Shown here piece by piece: positions 7,488 through 15,197 of a DNA stretch of 42,388 bases (position 1 is the first letter of the stretch; each line of letters starts with the position of its first letter). This stretch comes from Gemmatimonadota bacterium. GTDB lineage: Bacteria; Gemmatimonadota; Gemmatimonadetes; Gemmatimonadales; Gemmatimonadaceae. The stretch is from assembly GCA_003223455.1 (NCBI GenBank), contig QHVE01000052.1:41510-83897 (forward strand), read 5' to 3'. A program made the position numbers and the translations under genes. The notes under the pieces were generated by a model. It had not been told where the DNA came from and ran no database searches. It saw only the letters and a list, made by a program, of their open reading frames with translations.

Positions 7488-8654
7488 TCAGGGAAAATCG
7501 CGCTCGAACTGGTTGCGAGCCTCGCGCAGCTCGGGCGACACCGTGCGCGAGCCCTCGCGCTCGACGACGATCGACGGGCTGCCGCCCACGCGCCGCAGGA
7601 GATCGGGGTACGGATAGCGCGCCGATGCGACCGCGTACGTGAACACCTTGCCCTCGACTCGCGCGCCGGAGAACCAGACCGACACCGCGTCGCTGCGTGG
7701 GTGATAGTGAAACGACGACCGGTACACCACGTCGCGCAGCGGCGCGAACTCGCCGGGCGCGAGCAGCGGCGTCGGCGACACCTTCCATGTCGTGCCGTCG
7801 ACGCTCCGCGCGAAGTACACCGCGGTCTGCGAGCACGTCGTGCCGCTCGGATATGCCGCGACGAGCGCCCAGTACTCCGACTTCGCCGCGACATACTGCA
7901 CGTCCCAGTGCCACGGAACTCGCCCCGGCACCTCGAGGTGCACGGGCTCCGGGCCTCCCCACGTGATGCCATCGGCGGAGTGCCGCTGCTCCAGCGTCAT
8001 CTCGATCGGAAGTGAATAGCACCCCTGGGCCTCTGCGTTCACCGTCCACATCCGCCACGACGTCGCGTTCTCACGCACGATCGAAGGGGAGATCATCGTG
8101 TATCGAGCGTCGGAGACGAGCAGCTGCGGCGGCGACCACAGCACGCCGTTCCGGCTCGTGATCAGGAAGATCTGATCCACCTCCCCCGACGTTCGCCGGT
8201 AATACATGCGAAGCTCATCGGTGTCGGGGTCGTGGAGGATGTCGGGATCCGACATGTACCCGTTCGTCGGCGCGGGAACGATCGGATTCGTGACGCCGAG
8301 TGGAACCTGCATCTCGTTCGACGCGTGGCCCTGATAGATGGACGGGTTCTCGTACTTCGGCTGTCCGGCCGGATACGGTGTGGCCGAAACCCAGTACCGC
8401 TTCCCCTGCCACCGGTCGGGGAACACGGCCGCGTCGGGGTGCACGAGCTGGCCGGAGCCCTCGTATGTGACCGCCGGGAGCAGGCTGGGCGCGACCAGGG
8501 CCGCCCCAGGCTCCTCGGCCTCGTCGAGATCGGACACGTCGTCCGGTGGCGAGAGAGTTGCTCCGGTGACCGCGTCGTGGCCACCGCACGCGACGAGCAG
8601 AAGAAAGGTGACGAGGGTCACCGAAAGAAGACTACGCGCGCGAACCTGCTCCAT
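7488..8654 (-). CDS. secreted lipoprotein with beta-propeller, sialidase/GH43-like features
   Basis: A 388-residue protein with a lipoprotein signal ending LLLVAC. Several repeats of an aromatic and Asp-rich blade pattern follow: NGYMSDPDILHDPDTDELRMYYRR, ISPSIVRENATSWRMWTVN, WDVQYVAAKSEYWALVAAY, SVDGTTWKVSPTPLL, RSSFHYHPRSDAVSVWFSG. These resemble five-bladed propellers of GH43/GH117-type glycosidases and the Asp-box of sialidases (SxDGxTW occurs twice). A role in extracellular glycan binding or cleavage is inferred, and catalytic residues cannot be fixed. The start at ATG 8654 has AGGAG four bases upstream, which decides against a frame extending to 8825. Confidence 0.75.
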   Translation of the reverse strand: MEQVRARSLLSVTLVTFLLLVACGGHDAVTGATLSPPDDVSDLDEAEEPGAALVAPSLLPAVTYEGSGQLVHPDAAVFPDRWQGKRYWVSATPYPAGQPKYENPSIYQGHASNEMQVPLGVTNPIVPAPTNGYMSDPDILHDPDTDELRMYYRRTSGEVDQIFLITSRNGVLWSPPQLLVSDARYTMISPSIVRENATSWRMWTVNAEAQGCYSLPIEMTLEQRHSADGITWGGPEPVHLEVPGRVPWHWDVQYVAAKSEYWALVAAYPSGTTCSQTAVYFARSVDGTTWKVSPTPLLAPGEFAPLRDVVYRSSFHYHPRSDAVSVWFSGARVEGKVFTYAVASARYPYPDLLRRVGGSPSIVVEREGSRTVSPELREARNQFERDFP

Positions 8655-8921
8655 CTCACTCCTGTGGATCGATTCGAGGCCTACGGCGCGGAACCCCGAT
8701 CGGCTTCCCTCGTAGCATACTCTCCGACTGGGTCGTCCTGCTCCGGAAGGATCGCCGAGCTCGGCGTCTGCCGCTTCACGGATCGACGCAGTATGGCGCG
8801 AGCCGGCCTCGTGCGCCAGATTCAAAACTCCAAATGTTTATGGCCGCGGCGCGCCACCGCTTGACGGACGGCGTCACGGGTCGCAGCCTGTGCGCGCCGA
8901 CGTTCCGACGAAGGAGAACGC
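8655..8921. other. divergent intergenic region upstream of asnB and the propeller lipoprotein
   Basis: This 267-base gap separates two divergent genes. It contains an unusually AT-rich tract at about 8820-8842 and no convincing -35/-10 pair on either strand. The asparagine synthase start is preceded by AAGGAGAA. No small ORF with a good start stands out. Confidence 0.5.
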
Positions 8922-10955
8922 ATGTGCGGGATCGCTGGCTTCTGGTCGCCTTCTCTTTCGGCCTCCGTCCGTAGAGAGGTAGTACGGGGAATGACGCTTC
9001 GGCTCGCGCATCGCGGGCCGGACGCGGACGGCCATTGGGTGCCCGCCGACACCCCGGTCGCGCTTGGGCACCGCCGCCTGTCGATCCTCGATCTCTCGAC
9101 CACCGGCGCGCAGCCGATGTGGTCCGCCAATGGCCGCTACATCATCTCGTTCAACGGCGAGATCTACAACTTCCGCGAGCTCCGCGAGCGCCTGCACGCT
9201 GCCGGTGCGACCTTTCGAGGCACGTCCGACACCGAGGTGTTGCTCGCTGGATTCGAGGCCTGGGGGATCACGCTCACGTTGCGCGAGGCCACCGGGATGT
9301 TCGCGCTCGCCGTGTGGGACGTGCGGGACCAGGAGCTCATTCTCGCGCGCGACCGCATCGGCGAGAAGCCGCTCTACTACGGCGTGTGCGACGACTCGCT
9401 CGTCTTCGCCTCCGAGCTGAGCGCGATCCGGCAGCATCCGCACTTCAAGGGTGAGATCGATCGTGGCGCCGTCGCGCTCCTGATGCGCTTTGGTTACGTC
9501 CCCGCGCCCTACTCGATCTATCGCAACATCGGAAAAGTCTCACCCGGCACGCTGCTCCGCTTCCGACCGAGCGACGGTCTCGCTCCGGTGGTCACGGCGT
9601 ACTGGTCGGCACACTCGATCGGACGCGCCGGGATCGCCAGGCCGGTCAACAAATCGGATGCGGACCTGGTCGGCGAGCTCGATACGCTCCTCCGGAGCGC
9701 CGTCGCCAAACAGATGGTGGCCGACGTTCCCCTCGGCGCCTTCCTCACCGGCGGCATCGACTCGACGACCGTCGTCGCGATGATGCAGGCGCAGTCGAAG
9801 GCGCCGGTGCGGACCTTCTCGATCGGCTTCTTCGATCCGAAGTTCGAGGAGGCGCGGCATGCACGGGCCATCGCGGCGCAGCTCCGAACGATCCATACCG
9901 AGCACTATCTGAGCGCCGAGGAGTCGATGCGCGTCATCGACCGCCTGCCGTCGATGTACGACGAGCCCTTCGCCGACTGGTCGCAGATCCCGACCTACCT
10001 CGTGTCGACGCTCGCGCGCGACGCCGTCACCGTCGCCCTCACCGGTGACGGGGGAGACGAGCTGTTCGGCGGCTACGACCGGTACGTGGGTCTCGACAAG
10101 ATCTGGCGGCGGCTCCGCCTTCTGCCGCTTCCCGTGCGGCTCGCCATCGCGAAGCGGATCGACGTGATCGACCGACTGGACGCGCGACGCTGGAATCCGG
10201 ACTCGTGGCAGCAGAAGAACTGGTCGTCGGGGAGCCGCGCCCATCGGCTCGTCGTCAAGGCCAGGAAGGTCGCGCGACTGCTCCGTTGCGAGTGGCGCGA
10301 GGATCTGTACCAGGAGCTGCTCTCGTCCTGGTCCGACTCCGCCCGCCTCATCCCCGGTGCGACGCAGCTGCCGACGGTGCTGAACGATGTGGCGAACCTG
10401 ATGCCGTCGGCGACGTTCGCGCAGCAGATGATGCACCTCGATCTCATGTTCTACCTTCCCGACGACGTGCTCGTGAAGGTGGATCGCGCGGCGATGGCGG
10501 TGAGCCTCGAGACGCGGACGCCATTCCTCGACCATCGCGTCGTCGAGTTCGCGGCGCGCCTGCCGCTGCGCGCCAAGCTGCGCAACAAGCAGTCGAAGTG
10601 GATCCTTCGCCAGCTCCTCGACCGCTACGTGCCGCGCGAGTTCGTCGAGCGTCCGAAGATGGGATTCGGCGTCCCGCTGCACGATTGGCTGCGCGGACCG
10701 CTCCGCGAGTGGGCCGAGGCGAAGCTCGATCCGGCGCGCCTCGCGCGTCACGACGTGTTCGATCCGATCGAGGTCCGGCACGTGTGGGAGGAGCACCTGC
10801 GCGGCTACTCGAACAACACGGCCACGCTCTGGCCGGTGCTCATGTTCGACGGCTGGATGACGGAGACGCACGGCGCCGCCAGCGGTGGCGAGACCGCGGG
10901 TTCCACGAGCGTCGCCGAGCGCCTCGCGCATGGCCACGACGTCGCCGGTTCGTGA
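8922..10955 (+). CDS. asnB: asparagine synthase (glutamine-hydrolysing)
   Basis: A 677-residue two-domain enzyme. The N-terminus MCGIAGFW supplies the catalytic Cys2 of the class II glutamine amidotransferase domain (about 1-190), with RLSILDLS and SFNGEIYNF following as expected. The synthetase domain carries the ATP-pyrophosphatase loop TGGIDST at about 276-282, a Thr variant of SGGxDS, and GDGGDELFGGYDRY further on. It converts aspartate, glutamine and ATP to asparagine and glutamate in the cytoplasm. Members of this architecture also occur in exopolysaccharide loci, but no polysaccharide genes are next to it here. A short low-complexity tail of about 25 residues follows the conserved end. 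The ribosome binding site AAGGAGAA supports the start. Confidence 0.95.
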   Translation: MCGIAGFWSPSLSASVRREVVRGMTLRLAHRGPDADGHWVPADTPVALGHRRLSILDLSTTGAQPMWSANGRYIISFNGEIYNFRELRERLHAAGATFRGTSDTEVLLAGFEAWGITLTLREATGMFALAVWDVRDQELILARDRIGEKPLYYGVCDDSLVFASELSAIRQHPHFKGEIDRGAVALLMRFGYVPAPYSIYRNIGKVSPGTLLRFRPSDGLAPVVTAYWSAHSIGRAGIARPVNKSDADLVGELDTLLRSAVAKQMVADVPLGAFLTGGIDSTTVVAMMQAQSKAPVRTFSIGFFDPKFEEARHARAIAAQLRTIHTEHYLSAEESMRVIDRLPSMYDEPFADWSQIPTYLVSTLARDAVTVALTGDGGDELFGGYDRYVGLDKIWRRLRLLPLPVRLAIAKRIDVIDRLDARRWNPDSWQQKNWSSGSRAHRLVVKARKVARLLRCEWREDLYQELLSSWSDSARLIPGATQLPTVLNDVANLMPSATFAQQMMHLDLMFYLPDDVLVKVDRAAMAVSLETRTPFLDHRVVEFAARLPLRAKLRNKQSKWILRQLLDRYVPREFVERPKMGFGVPLHDWLRGPLREWAEAKLDPARLARHDVFDPIEVRHVWEEHLRGYSNNTATLWPVLMFDGWMTETHGAASGGETAGSTSVAERLAHGHDVAGS

Positions 10956-11012
10956 GCGACGTGACGCTGTGCTCGCCGAACGAGACGATGGCCATCCGCA
11001 GGAGGTGCCGGC

Positions 11013-11336
11013 ATGCACGGACCCACCGCTAGCGAGCGCCTGAGACGATCGCTGCGGACCGCGATCGCCGAAGACGACTGGGCGCAGGCCAGCCTCGACG
11101 CGGCAATCTCCGACTACGTGCGCGAGGCGCAGAAGCGCGACGTGCCGCTCGCCGAGATCTGCCGATCGTTGCGCGTGCACGTTCAGCAGGTCGGCCTTGG
11201 GCTGCCTGCCGACCGCTACGAGACGATCGCGCGCCACGTCACCGCGCTCGCCGAGACCGCGCATCGTGGCGAGTTCCGCGGTCGGCACACGACGCACACG
11301 GTCGACGTATCGGGCTCGGGAGAAGACGAGACATGA
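11013..11336 (+). CDS. small helical hypothetical protein coupled to a MarR regulator
   Basis: A 107-residue, mostly helical and charged protein (ERLRRSLRTAIAEDDWAQASLDAAISDYVREAQKRD, then LAEICRSLRVHVQQVG). No membrane segment or signal is present. The GGAGGTG ribosome binding site five bases before ATG 11013 is strong. Its stop overlaps the next start as ATGA, so it is translationally coupled to the MarR regulator and may modulate or accompany it. I recognise no family. Confidence 0.7.
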   Translation: MHGPTASERLRRSLRTAIAEDDWAQASLDAAISDYVREAQKRDVPLAEICRSLRVHVQQVGLGLPADRYETIARHVTALAETAHRGEFRGRHTTHTVDVSGSGEDET

Positions 11337-11752
11337 GTGGCCGGGGCTGCGCCCTGACCCTGCTCCTGCTCGATGCCGCGCGAGCCGTCGAGGCGCGCGT
11401 CGAGGGTGCACTGGCCGAAGAGGGGATGTCGCTGGCCAAGCTGGGTGCGCTGCGCCACCTCGCCCTCGCCGAGGAGCCGCTCACGCTGACGCAGCTGGCC
11501 GAGCGCCACTGCTGCGGGCGGTCGAACGTCACCGCGCTGATCGATCGACTGGAGGCCGACGGCTACGTGGCGCGGATGATCGATCCGAACGACCGTCGCA
11601 ACGTGCGCGCGGCGCTGACCGCGGCCGGCCGCACCGCCTATGCGCGTGCCAACGCGATCCTCGCCGAACACGAGCGCGCGATCGACGAGCGCCTCGGGCA
11701 GGCGCCGCGGGCGGAGCTCGCGCGCGGTCTGCAGACGATGCGCGAGGGGTGA
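11333..11752 (+). CDS. MarR-family transcriptional regulator
   Basis: A 139-residue winged-helix protein. The core LTLTQLAERHCCGRSNVTALIDRLEADGYVARMIDPNDRRNVRAALTAAGR is a clear MarR helix-turn-helix followed by the beta-wing with the typical DPxDRRxV motif. N- and C-terminal helices form the dimer interface. Two adjacent Cys in the recognition region (HCCGRSN) could allow redox control as in OhrR-like proteins, which is speculative. It probably represses local or distant genes in response to a small ligand. No obvious target gene is adjacent; the only partner is the coupled small protein upstream. Confidence 0.9.
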   Translation: MSGRGCALTLLLLDAARAVEARVEGALAEEGMSLAKLGALRHLALAEEPLTLTQLAERHCCGRSNVTALIDRLEADGYVARMIDPNDRRNVRAALTAAGRTAYARANAILAEHERAIDERLGQAPRAELARGLQTMREG

Positions 11753-11759
11753 GCGATCG

Positions 11760-12611
11760 CTATCGTGACGACGTCGACGATTCGCCGAGCAACCCTTCCA
11801 CGAACGGCTTCGTGATACAGTCGAAGAAGCCGCGCCCGTTGCAGATCGACGTCGCGGACGCCTCGACGTAGCGCTTCACCTTGTCCGGGTAGCTCTTGCA
11901 ATTCGGGGTGTTCGAGCCCGTCACGCAGCCGTTGTAGTGCAGGAGTGCCGAGCGATAGTCGCGCGTTCGCACCTGACCACCGCGTGTGTGCGGATTGAAG
12001 TACTGGCTGAGGATGAAGACGCCGTACCGCACGTTCGTCGAATCGCTCGCGAGGTCGGTGCCCAGGCTGTCGCTGAACTGCTTCTTCAGCCAGATCTTCG
12101 GGTACACCTGCATCAGCCCCACCGCGCCCACGTTCGAGAGCGCCCCGGAGATGAACCGCGCATTCTCCGTGAGCATGACGCCGAAGATGATCGCTGGCGA
12201 GATGCCGCGGATGTACGCCTCGCGCACGGCGTAGGTCGCGATCGAGTCGGCGCGCGCCGAGTCGAGCCGCTGCGTGCGCATCAGATCCTCGTAGAAGTTC
12301 TGTTTCTCCTCGCGGAACTTGTCGGTCGCCATCAGGCGCTCCATCGGCGAGGCGGAGCTGTCGACGAGCACCGCGGCCGCGTTGGGCGCGTGCTTGCGCA
12401 GCTCCTGCGCGATCGTGCCGCGTGATGCGTACACCGGCCTCGTGTGCCGCACGGTGAAGATGATCACCATCACGAGCACCAGCGCCAGCACGAATGAATG
12501 CAGCACGTACTGGAGGGCCGAGGTGCGCTTGGGGGTGCGCCGTCCGCCCGAGGAGTGCGCACGCCGGTCGCTCGCGTGTCGCCGATCGTTCGAGATCACG
12601 TCGTTCGACAT
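11760..12611 (-). CDS. membrane-anchored lytic transglycosylase (SLT domain)
   Basis: A 283-residue protein. A basic cytoplasmic tail (about 1-30) leads into one membrane helix (33-54), placing the rest in the periplasm. The SLT domain runs from about residue 120: AYIRGISPAIIFGVMLTEN has the catalytic Glu149 (TEN rather than the usual ES), and SNVGAVGLMQVYPKIW is the conserved GAxGLMQ motif. The enzyme should cleave glycan strands of peptidoglycan with 1,6-anhydro formation. It is the last gene of a minus-strand set: bactofilin, M23 endopeptidase, a 42-residue membrane protein, then this gene, ten bases after the small protein. This points to local wall remodelling. Confidence 0.88.
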   Translation of the reverse strand: MSNDVISNDRRHASDRRAHSSGGRRTPKRTSALQYVLHSFVLALVLVMVIIFTVRHTRPVYASRGTIAQELRKHAPNAAAVLVDSSASPMERLMATDKFREEKQNFYEDLMRTQRLDSARADSIATYAVREAYIRGISPAIIFGVMLTENARFISGALSNVGAVGLMQVYPKIWLKKQFSDSLGTDLASDSTNVRYGVFILSQYFNPHTRGGQVRTRDYRSALLHYNGCVTGSNTPNCKSYPDKVKRYVEASATSICNGRGFFDCITKPFVEGLLGESSTSSR

Positions 12612-12621
12612 GAGGCGCCCC

Positions 12622-12750
12622 TCAGCGGGCCCATCCGAAGTGACCGAGCAGCCACCAGAGCAACAGGAAGATCAGCAGAGTGCTGAAGCACCCGCCGCCC
12701 AACTTCTTCGCTCCGTAACCTGCAACGAGCCCGCGAAGCAGCTTGCTCAA
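12622..12750 (-). CDS. 42-residue single-pass membrane protein in the bactofilin operon
   Basis: Read from a TTG at 12748-12750, the minus strand encodes 42 residues: an N-terminal basic amphipathic part (MSKLLRGLVAGYGAKKLGGG), then a hydrophobic aromatic segment (CFSTLLIFLLLWWLLGHFGW) and AR-stop. The composition, with codons ending mainly in G or C and one clean membrane helix, looks like a genuine small protein. GAGGAG nine bases upstream of the TTG is a plausible ribosome binding site. The gene sits between the M23 peptidase and the transglycosylase, ten bases ahead of the latter. I know no named family. It could be a membrane adaptor for the wall enzymes; that is inference. Confidence 0.65.
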   Translation of the reverse strand: MSKLLRGLVAGYGAKKLGGGCFSTLLIFLLLWWLLGHFGWAR

Positions 12751-12846
12751 TTCTCCGCACTCCTCGGTCGTAGACCATTCCAGAGTGCAGGAGGCGTACC
12801 CAAGATCGGGCTGGCCGGCGTCGGCGCGCCACGATCACCGCCGTGA

Positions 12847-13947
12847 CTACTGGGGAGCGGCGGTCGGCTCCGGTCGCGAAGCGCCTGCCGCCGCATTCGG
12901 CGAGACGGATCCAGCCACGGCGGGTGCGGCGGCCTGCGCCGGAGTCGCGCCGATGGAGCTGTCCGCAGTGGGCTGAAGGATCTTGTATCGGAGTGGATCG
13001 ACCTGCCGGCCATTGACCAGCACCTCGTAATGAAGGTGCGGTCCCGTCGAGAGCCCGCTCGTACCGACGGTGGCGATCGGCATGCCGCGCTGGACGCGCG
13101 CACCCTCGCTCACCAGCGCGGTGCCACAGTGCGCGTACCGCGTGAGCACGCCATTGCCGTGCTCGATCTCGACGACGAGCCCGAAACCGAACTTCCGTCC
13201 CACGAATGTGACCCGACCGGGCGCCGGCGCGGTGATTTGCGTGCCGCGGCGAGCGGCGACGTCCACGCCGAGATGCGGGCGAATGACGTGGAGCAGGGGA
13301 TGGCGGCGCGCGCGCGAGAAACGACTCGCGATCGCGCCGATCACGGGAAGCCCCTCGATGCCGCCGACGCTCGGCTCATCGTCGGCCGCGCGATCCGACC
13401 GTCGGGACGCTGCCTTGAGGCTTGGCGTCAGAAGCTTCGTCGCGCGGCGCGCCGCGGGAGCAGGCGCGGCGGCGTTGGCACTCGGCGCGCCGGCCGACGC
13501 GGCAGCGAGCGAGTCGGTCGGAGCGTCGACCTCCGACAGCGCGAGGGCAAGCGAATCCTCGACGACGAGCAATCGCGCGCGCAGTAGCTCGGTCTCCTCG
13601 CTCGTGAAGACCTCCGGCGAGCGTACGGCAACGACGAGCGTCGACAGGCCTGCGACCGCCGCGACGAACAGCGCGATCACCGTACCGAGTACCAGTCGAG
13701 CATGCCATCGCGCGACGTTGAAGGTGCGCGTCGGTGCGCCGGGCGTTGGAGGAACGAGGAGGAGCTGCCATGGCCGTCGTGCGAGCGGGACGGCCTTCGC
13801 GCGCGGCCAGTGCTCCGTGATCGGCGGAAGCGCCGGACCGAGCGGATCGGGCCGCAGACGAATGACGTCGGCGGACATGTTCCGCTCGACGACCTCGAAA
13901 GGCCGGATCGCGTCGACGTACCTGGGCGTGCGCTTCGCCGAGGACAT
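12847..13947 (-). CDS. membrane-anchored M23 (LytM-type) peptidase
   Basis: A 366-residue protein with a cytoplasmic N-terminal part, one membrane helix (about 84-108), a short coiled-coil and Ala/Pro-rich linker, and a C-terminal M23 domain. Zinc ligands and catalytic residues are intact: HLGVD gives H225 and D229, YAHC supplies another His, and HLHYE gives H304 and H306. It should cut peptide cross-links of peptidoglycan in the periplasm. A tail of about 40 Ala/Pro-rich residues follows the domain. It lies four bases downstream of the bactofilin gene, a pairing known from cell-shape loci such as Helicobacter ccmA-csd1. A later ATG at 13878 is an alternative start that only shortens the cytoplasmic part. 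Confidence 0.92.
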   Translation of the reverse strand: MSSAKRTPRYVDAIRPFEVVERNMSADVIRLRPDPLGPALPPITEHWPRAKAVPLARRPWQLLLVPPTPGAPTRTFNVARWHARLVLGTVIALFVAAVAGLSTLVVAVRSPEVFTSEETELLRARLLVVEDSLALALSEVDAPTDSLAAASAGAPSANAAAPAPAARRATKLLTPSLKAASRRSDRAADDEPSVGGIEGLPVIGAIASRFSRARRHPLLHVIRPHLGVDVAARRGTQITAPAPGRVTFVGRKFGFGLVVEIEHGNGVLTRYAHCGTALVSEGARVQRGMPIATVGTSGLSTGPHLHYEVLVNGRQVDPLRYKILQPTADSSIGATPAQAAAPAVAGSVSPNAAAGASRPEPTAAPQ

Positions 13948-13951
13948 CCGC

Positions 13952-14380
13952 CTATCGGCTGCTCGTCGCGCCGTCGCTCACATGCAACGTCGCCGTGTCG
14001 GACGCCCCTTCAGGGGGACGCATCAGGACGCGGCCATTCACGACGCCGCCTTCCTGGACAAGGATCGTCTGCGTGAGGATGTCTCCCGTGACGATGGCGG
14101 TCGCCTGCAGCTCGACGCGCTCCGTTGCGTGCACGTTGCCGGTAATCGTTCCTCCGATGACCACTTCTCGCGCGTGGACGTCGCCGGTCATCGTTGCGCC
14201 GACGCCGAGTACGACGGTGTCCGCCCGTCGCACGTTGCCCTCGAGCCTTCCGTCGATCCTGAGCGAGCCGACGGTATCGAGGTCGCCGGTGACGACGAGT
14301 TGGGCGTCGAGCAGCGAGTAGCCGCTGCCGGCGGGGGTAGGGGTCGAAGTGGGGCCGGAGCGCCGGGCGAGAAGGCTCAT
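13952..14380 (-). CDS. bactofilin
   Basis: A 142-residue protein with the bactofilin (DUF583) beta-helix at about residues 25-115. Short repeated strands appear as VVTGDLDTVGSLRIDGRLEGNV, ATMTGDVHAREVVIGGTITGNVHA and ATIVTGDILTQTILVQEGGVVNG, each about 17-18 residues apart. Flexible Pro/Ser/Thr-rich termini flank it. Bactofilins polymerise without nucleotide and recruit wall enzymes to defined membrane sites, affecting cell shape, stalks or chromosome positioning. This one heads an operon with an M23 endopeptidase and a lytic transglycosylase, which favours a wall-shaping role. No strong ribosome binding site precedes the ATG. Confidence 0.93.
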   Translation of the reverse strand: MSLLARRSGPTSTPTPAGSGYSLLDAQLVVTGDLDTVGSLRIDGRLEGNVRRADTVVLGVGATMTGDVHAREVVIGGTITGNVHATERVELQATAIVTGDILTQTILVQEGGVVNGRVLMRPPEGASDTATLHVSDGATSSR

Positions 14381-14500
14381 CTGCGGAAGCGGCTGGGGGG
14401 TGAGATGTCAGCGTGGCGGGACCCGATGGGAATCTGCGCCGGTCGCTCATGCCATCCCCTAGACGCACCAGCCTCAGCCGAAGGCACGCCCTCGCGGCCG

Positions 14501-14516
14501 AGTGACGAACGTCACT
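14501..14516. promoter_or_regulatory. palindromic operator-like site between bactofilin operon and lipoprotein gene
   Basis: AGTGACGAACGTCACT is a 16-base dyad with seven-base perfect arms around AA. A further half-site, GTGACGG, occurs eight bases after GGATCTCC to the right. It lies in the 277-base divergent gap (14381-14657) between the bactofilin operon and the glycine-zipper lipoprotein. The gap otherwise shows only a weak -10-like TATCTA at 14561-14566. Confidence 0.4.
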
Positions 14517-14657
14517 GGATCTCCGTGACGGGTCGATCCGCCGCATCCTGCCGAGCATGGTATCTATGTCGCAGCCGCACGCGGCGGCTGGCACAGGCTC
14601 TGCCTTGTGTATCCGGGCTCGTTTCAAGCGCGAACTGACCACCCCCCTGGAGGTACG

Positions 14658-15164
14658 ATGCGCTCCACTCTGAAGACACTCATTCTCGCCCCGGCGCTCG
14701 CGATCGCGGCAGGATGCAGCAAGGATAAGCCCGCAGATCCAGCGTTGAACAACGATCTCTCCCTCGCCGCGCAGGCGAACCCGAACGCGCGGCTCGATTC
14801 CATCACTGCCGCGGAGCGGATGAATGCCGCCGCGGCGCCAGCACCGAGCAACCTGCGGACAGGAGCGGCGCCAGCTCCCGCGGCTCGGACGACCTCGTCG
14901 TCCACTCGCCGACGCTCGACGTCGAGCAGCAGCGGGAGCAGCGCCGGCAGCAGCAGCGGGTCGACGACCGCATCGCAGCCGCACGAGGTCATCAAGAAGA
15001 ACACGAAGCGTGACGCGGCGATCGGCGCGGCGGCAGGTGCCATCGTCGGCGCGGCGGCGAGCCGGAACAAGGTCAAGGGAGGAATCATCGGCGCAGCGGC
15101 CGGTGGCATCCTCGGCGGCGTGATCGGGAACAATGCCGATATCGAGAAGAAGCGCGTTCCCTGA
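14658..15164 (+). CDS. glycine-zipper lipoprotein
   Basis: A 168-residue protein with a lipoprotein signal (LAIAAGC, Cys20). The middle is disordered and Ser/Ala/Thr-rich. A C-terminal glycine zipper has small-residue repeats (AAIGAAAGAIVGAAASRNKVKGG and IIGAAAGGILGGVIGNN), as in YMGG/SlyB-like outer-membrane proteins. Such proteins insert hairpins into membranes and often have structural or stress roles. GGAGG six bases before ATG 14658 fixes the start. Its function here is unknown. Confidence 0.8.
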   Translation: MRSTLKTLILAPALAIAAGCSKDKPADPALNNDLSLAAQANPNARLDSITAAERMNAAAAPAPSNLRTGAAPAPAARTTSSSTRRRSTSSSSGSSAGSSSGSTTASQPHEVIKKNTKRDAAIGAAAGAIVGAAASRNKVKGGIIGAAAGGILGGVIGNNADIEKKRVP

Positions 15165-15197
15165 GCGGCGTGTTCCCTAGCAGCGCAGCGTGGTAGC

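Noticed and set aside
9540-11411. Long antisense open frame under asparagine synthase
   Set aside because: Composition is dominated by Arg, Ala, Val and His. The plus strand encodes a clear enzyme over the same bases.
14561-14566. TATCTA as a -10 box for the glycine-zipper lipoprotein
   Set aside because: No -35-like sequence at 16-18 bases upstream; kept only as a weak hint.
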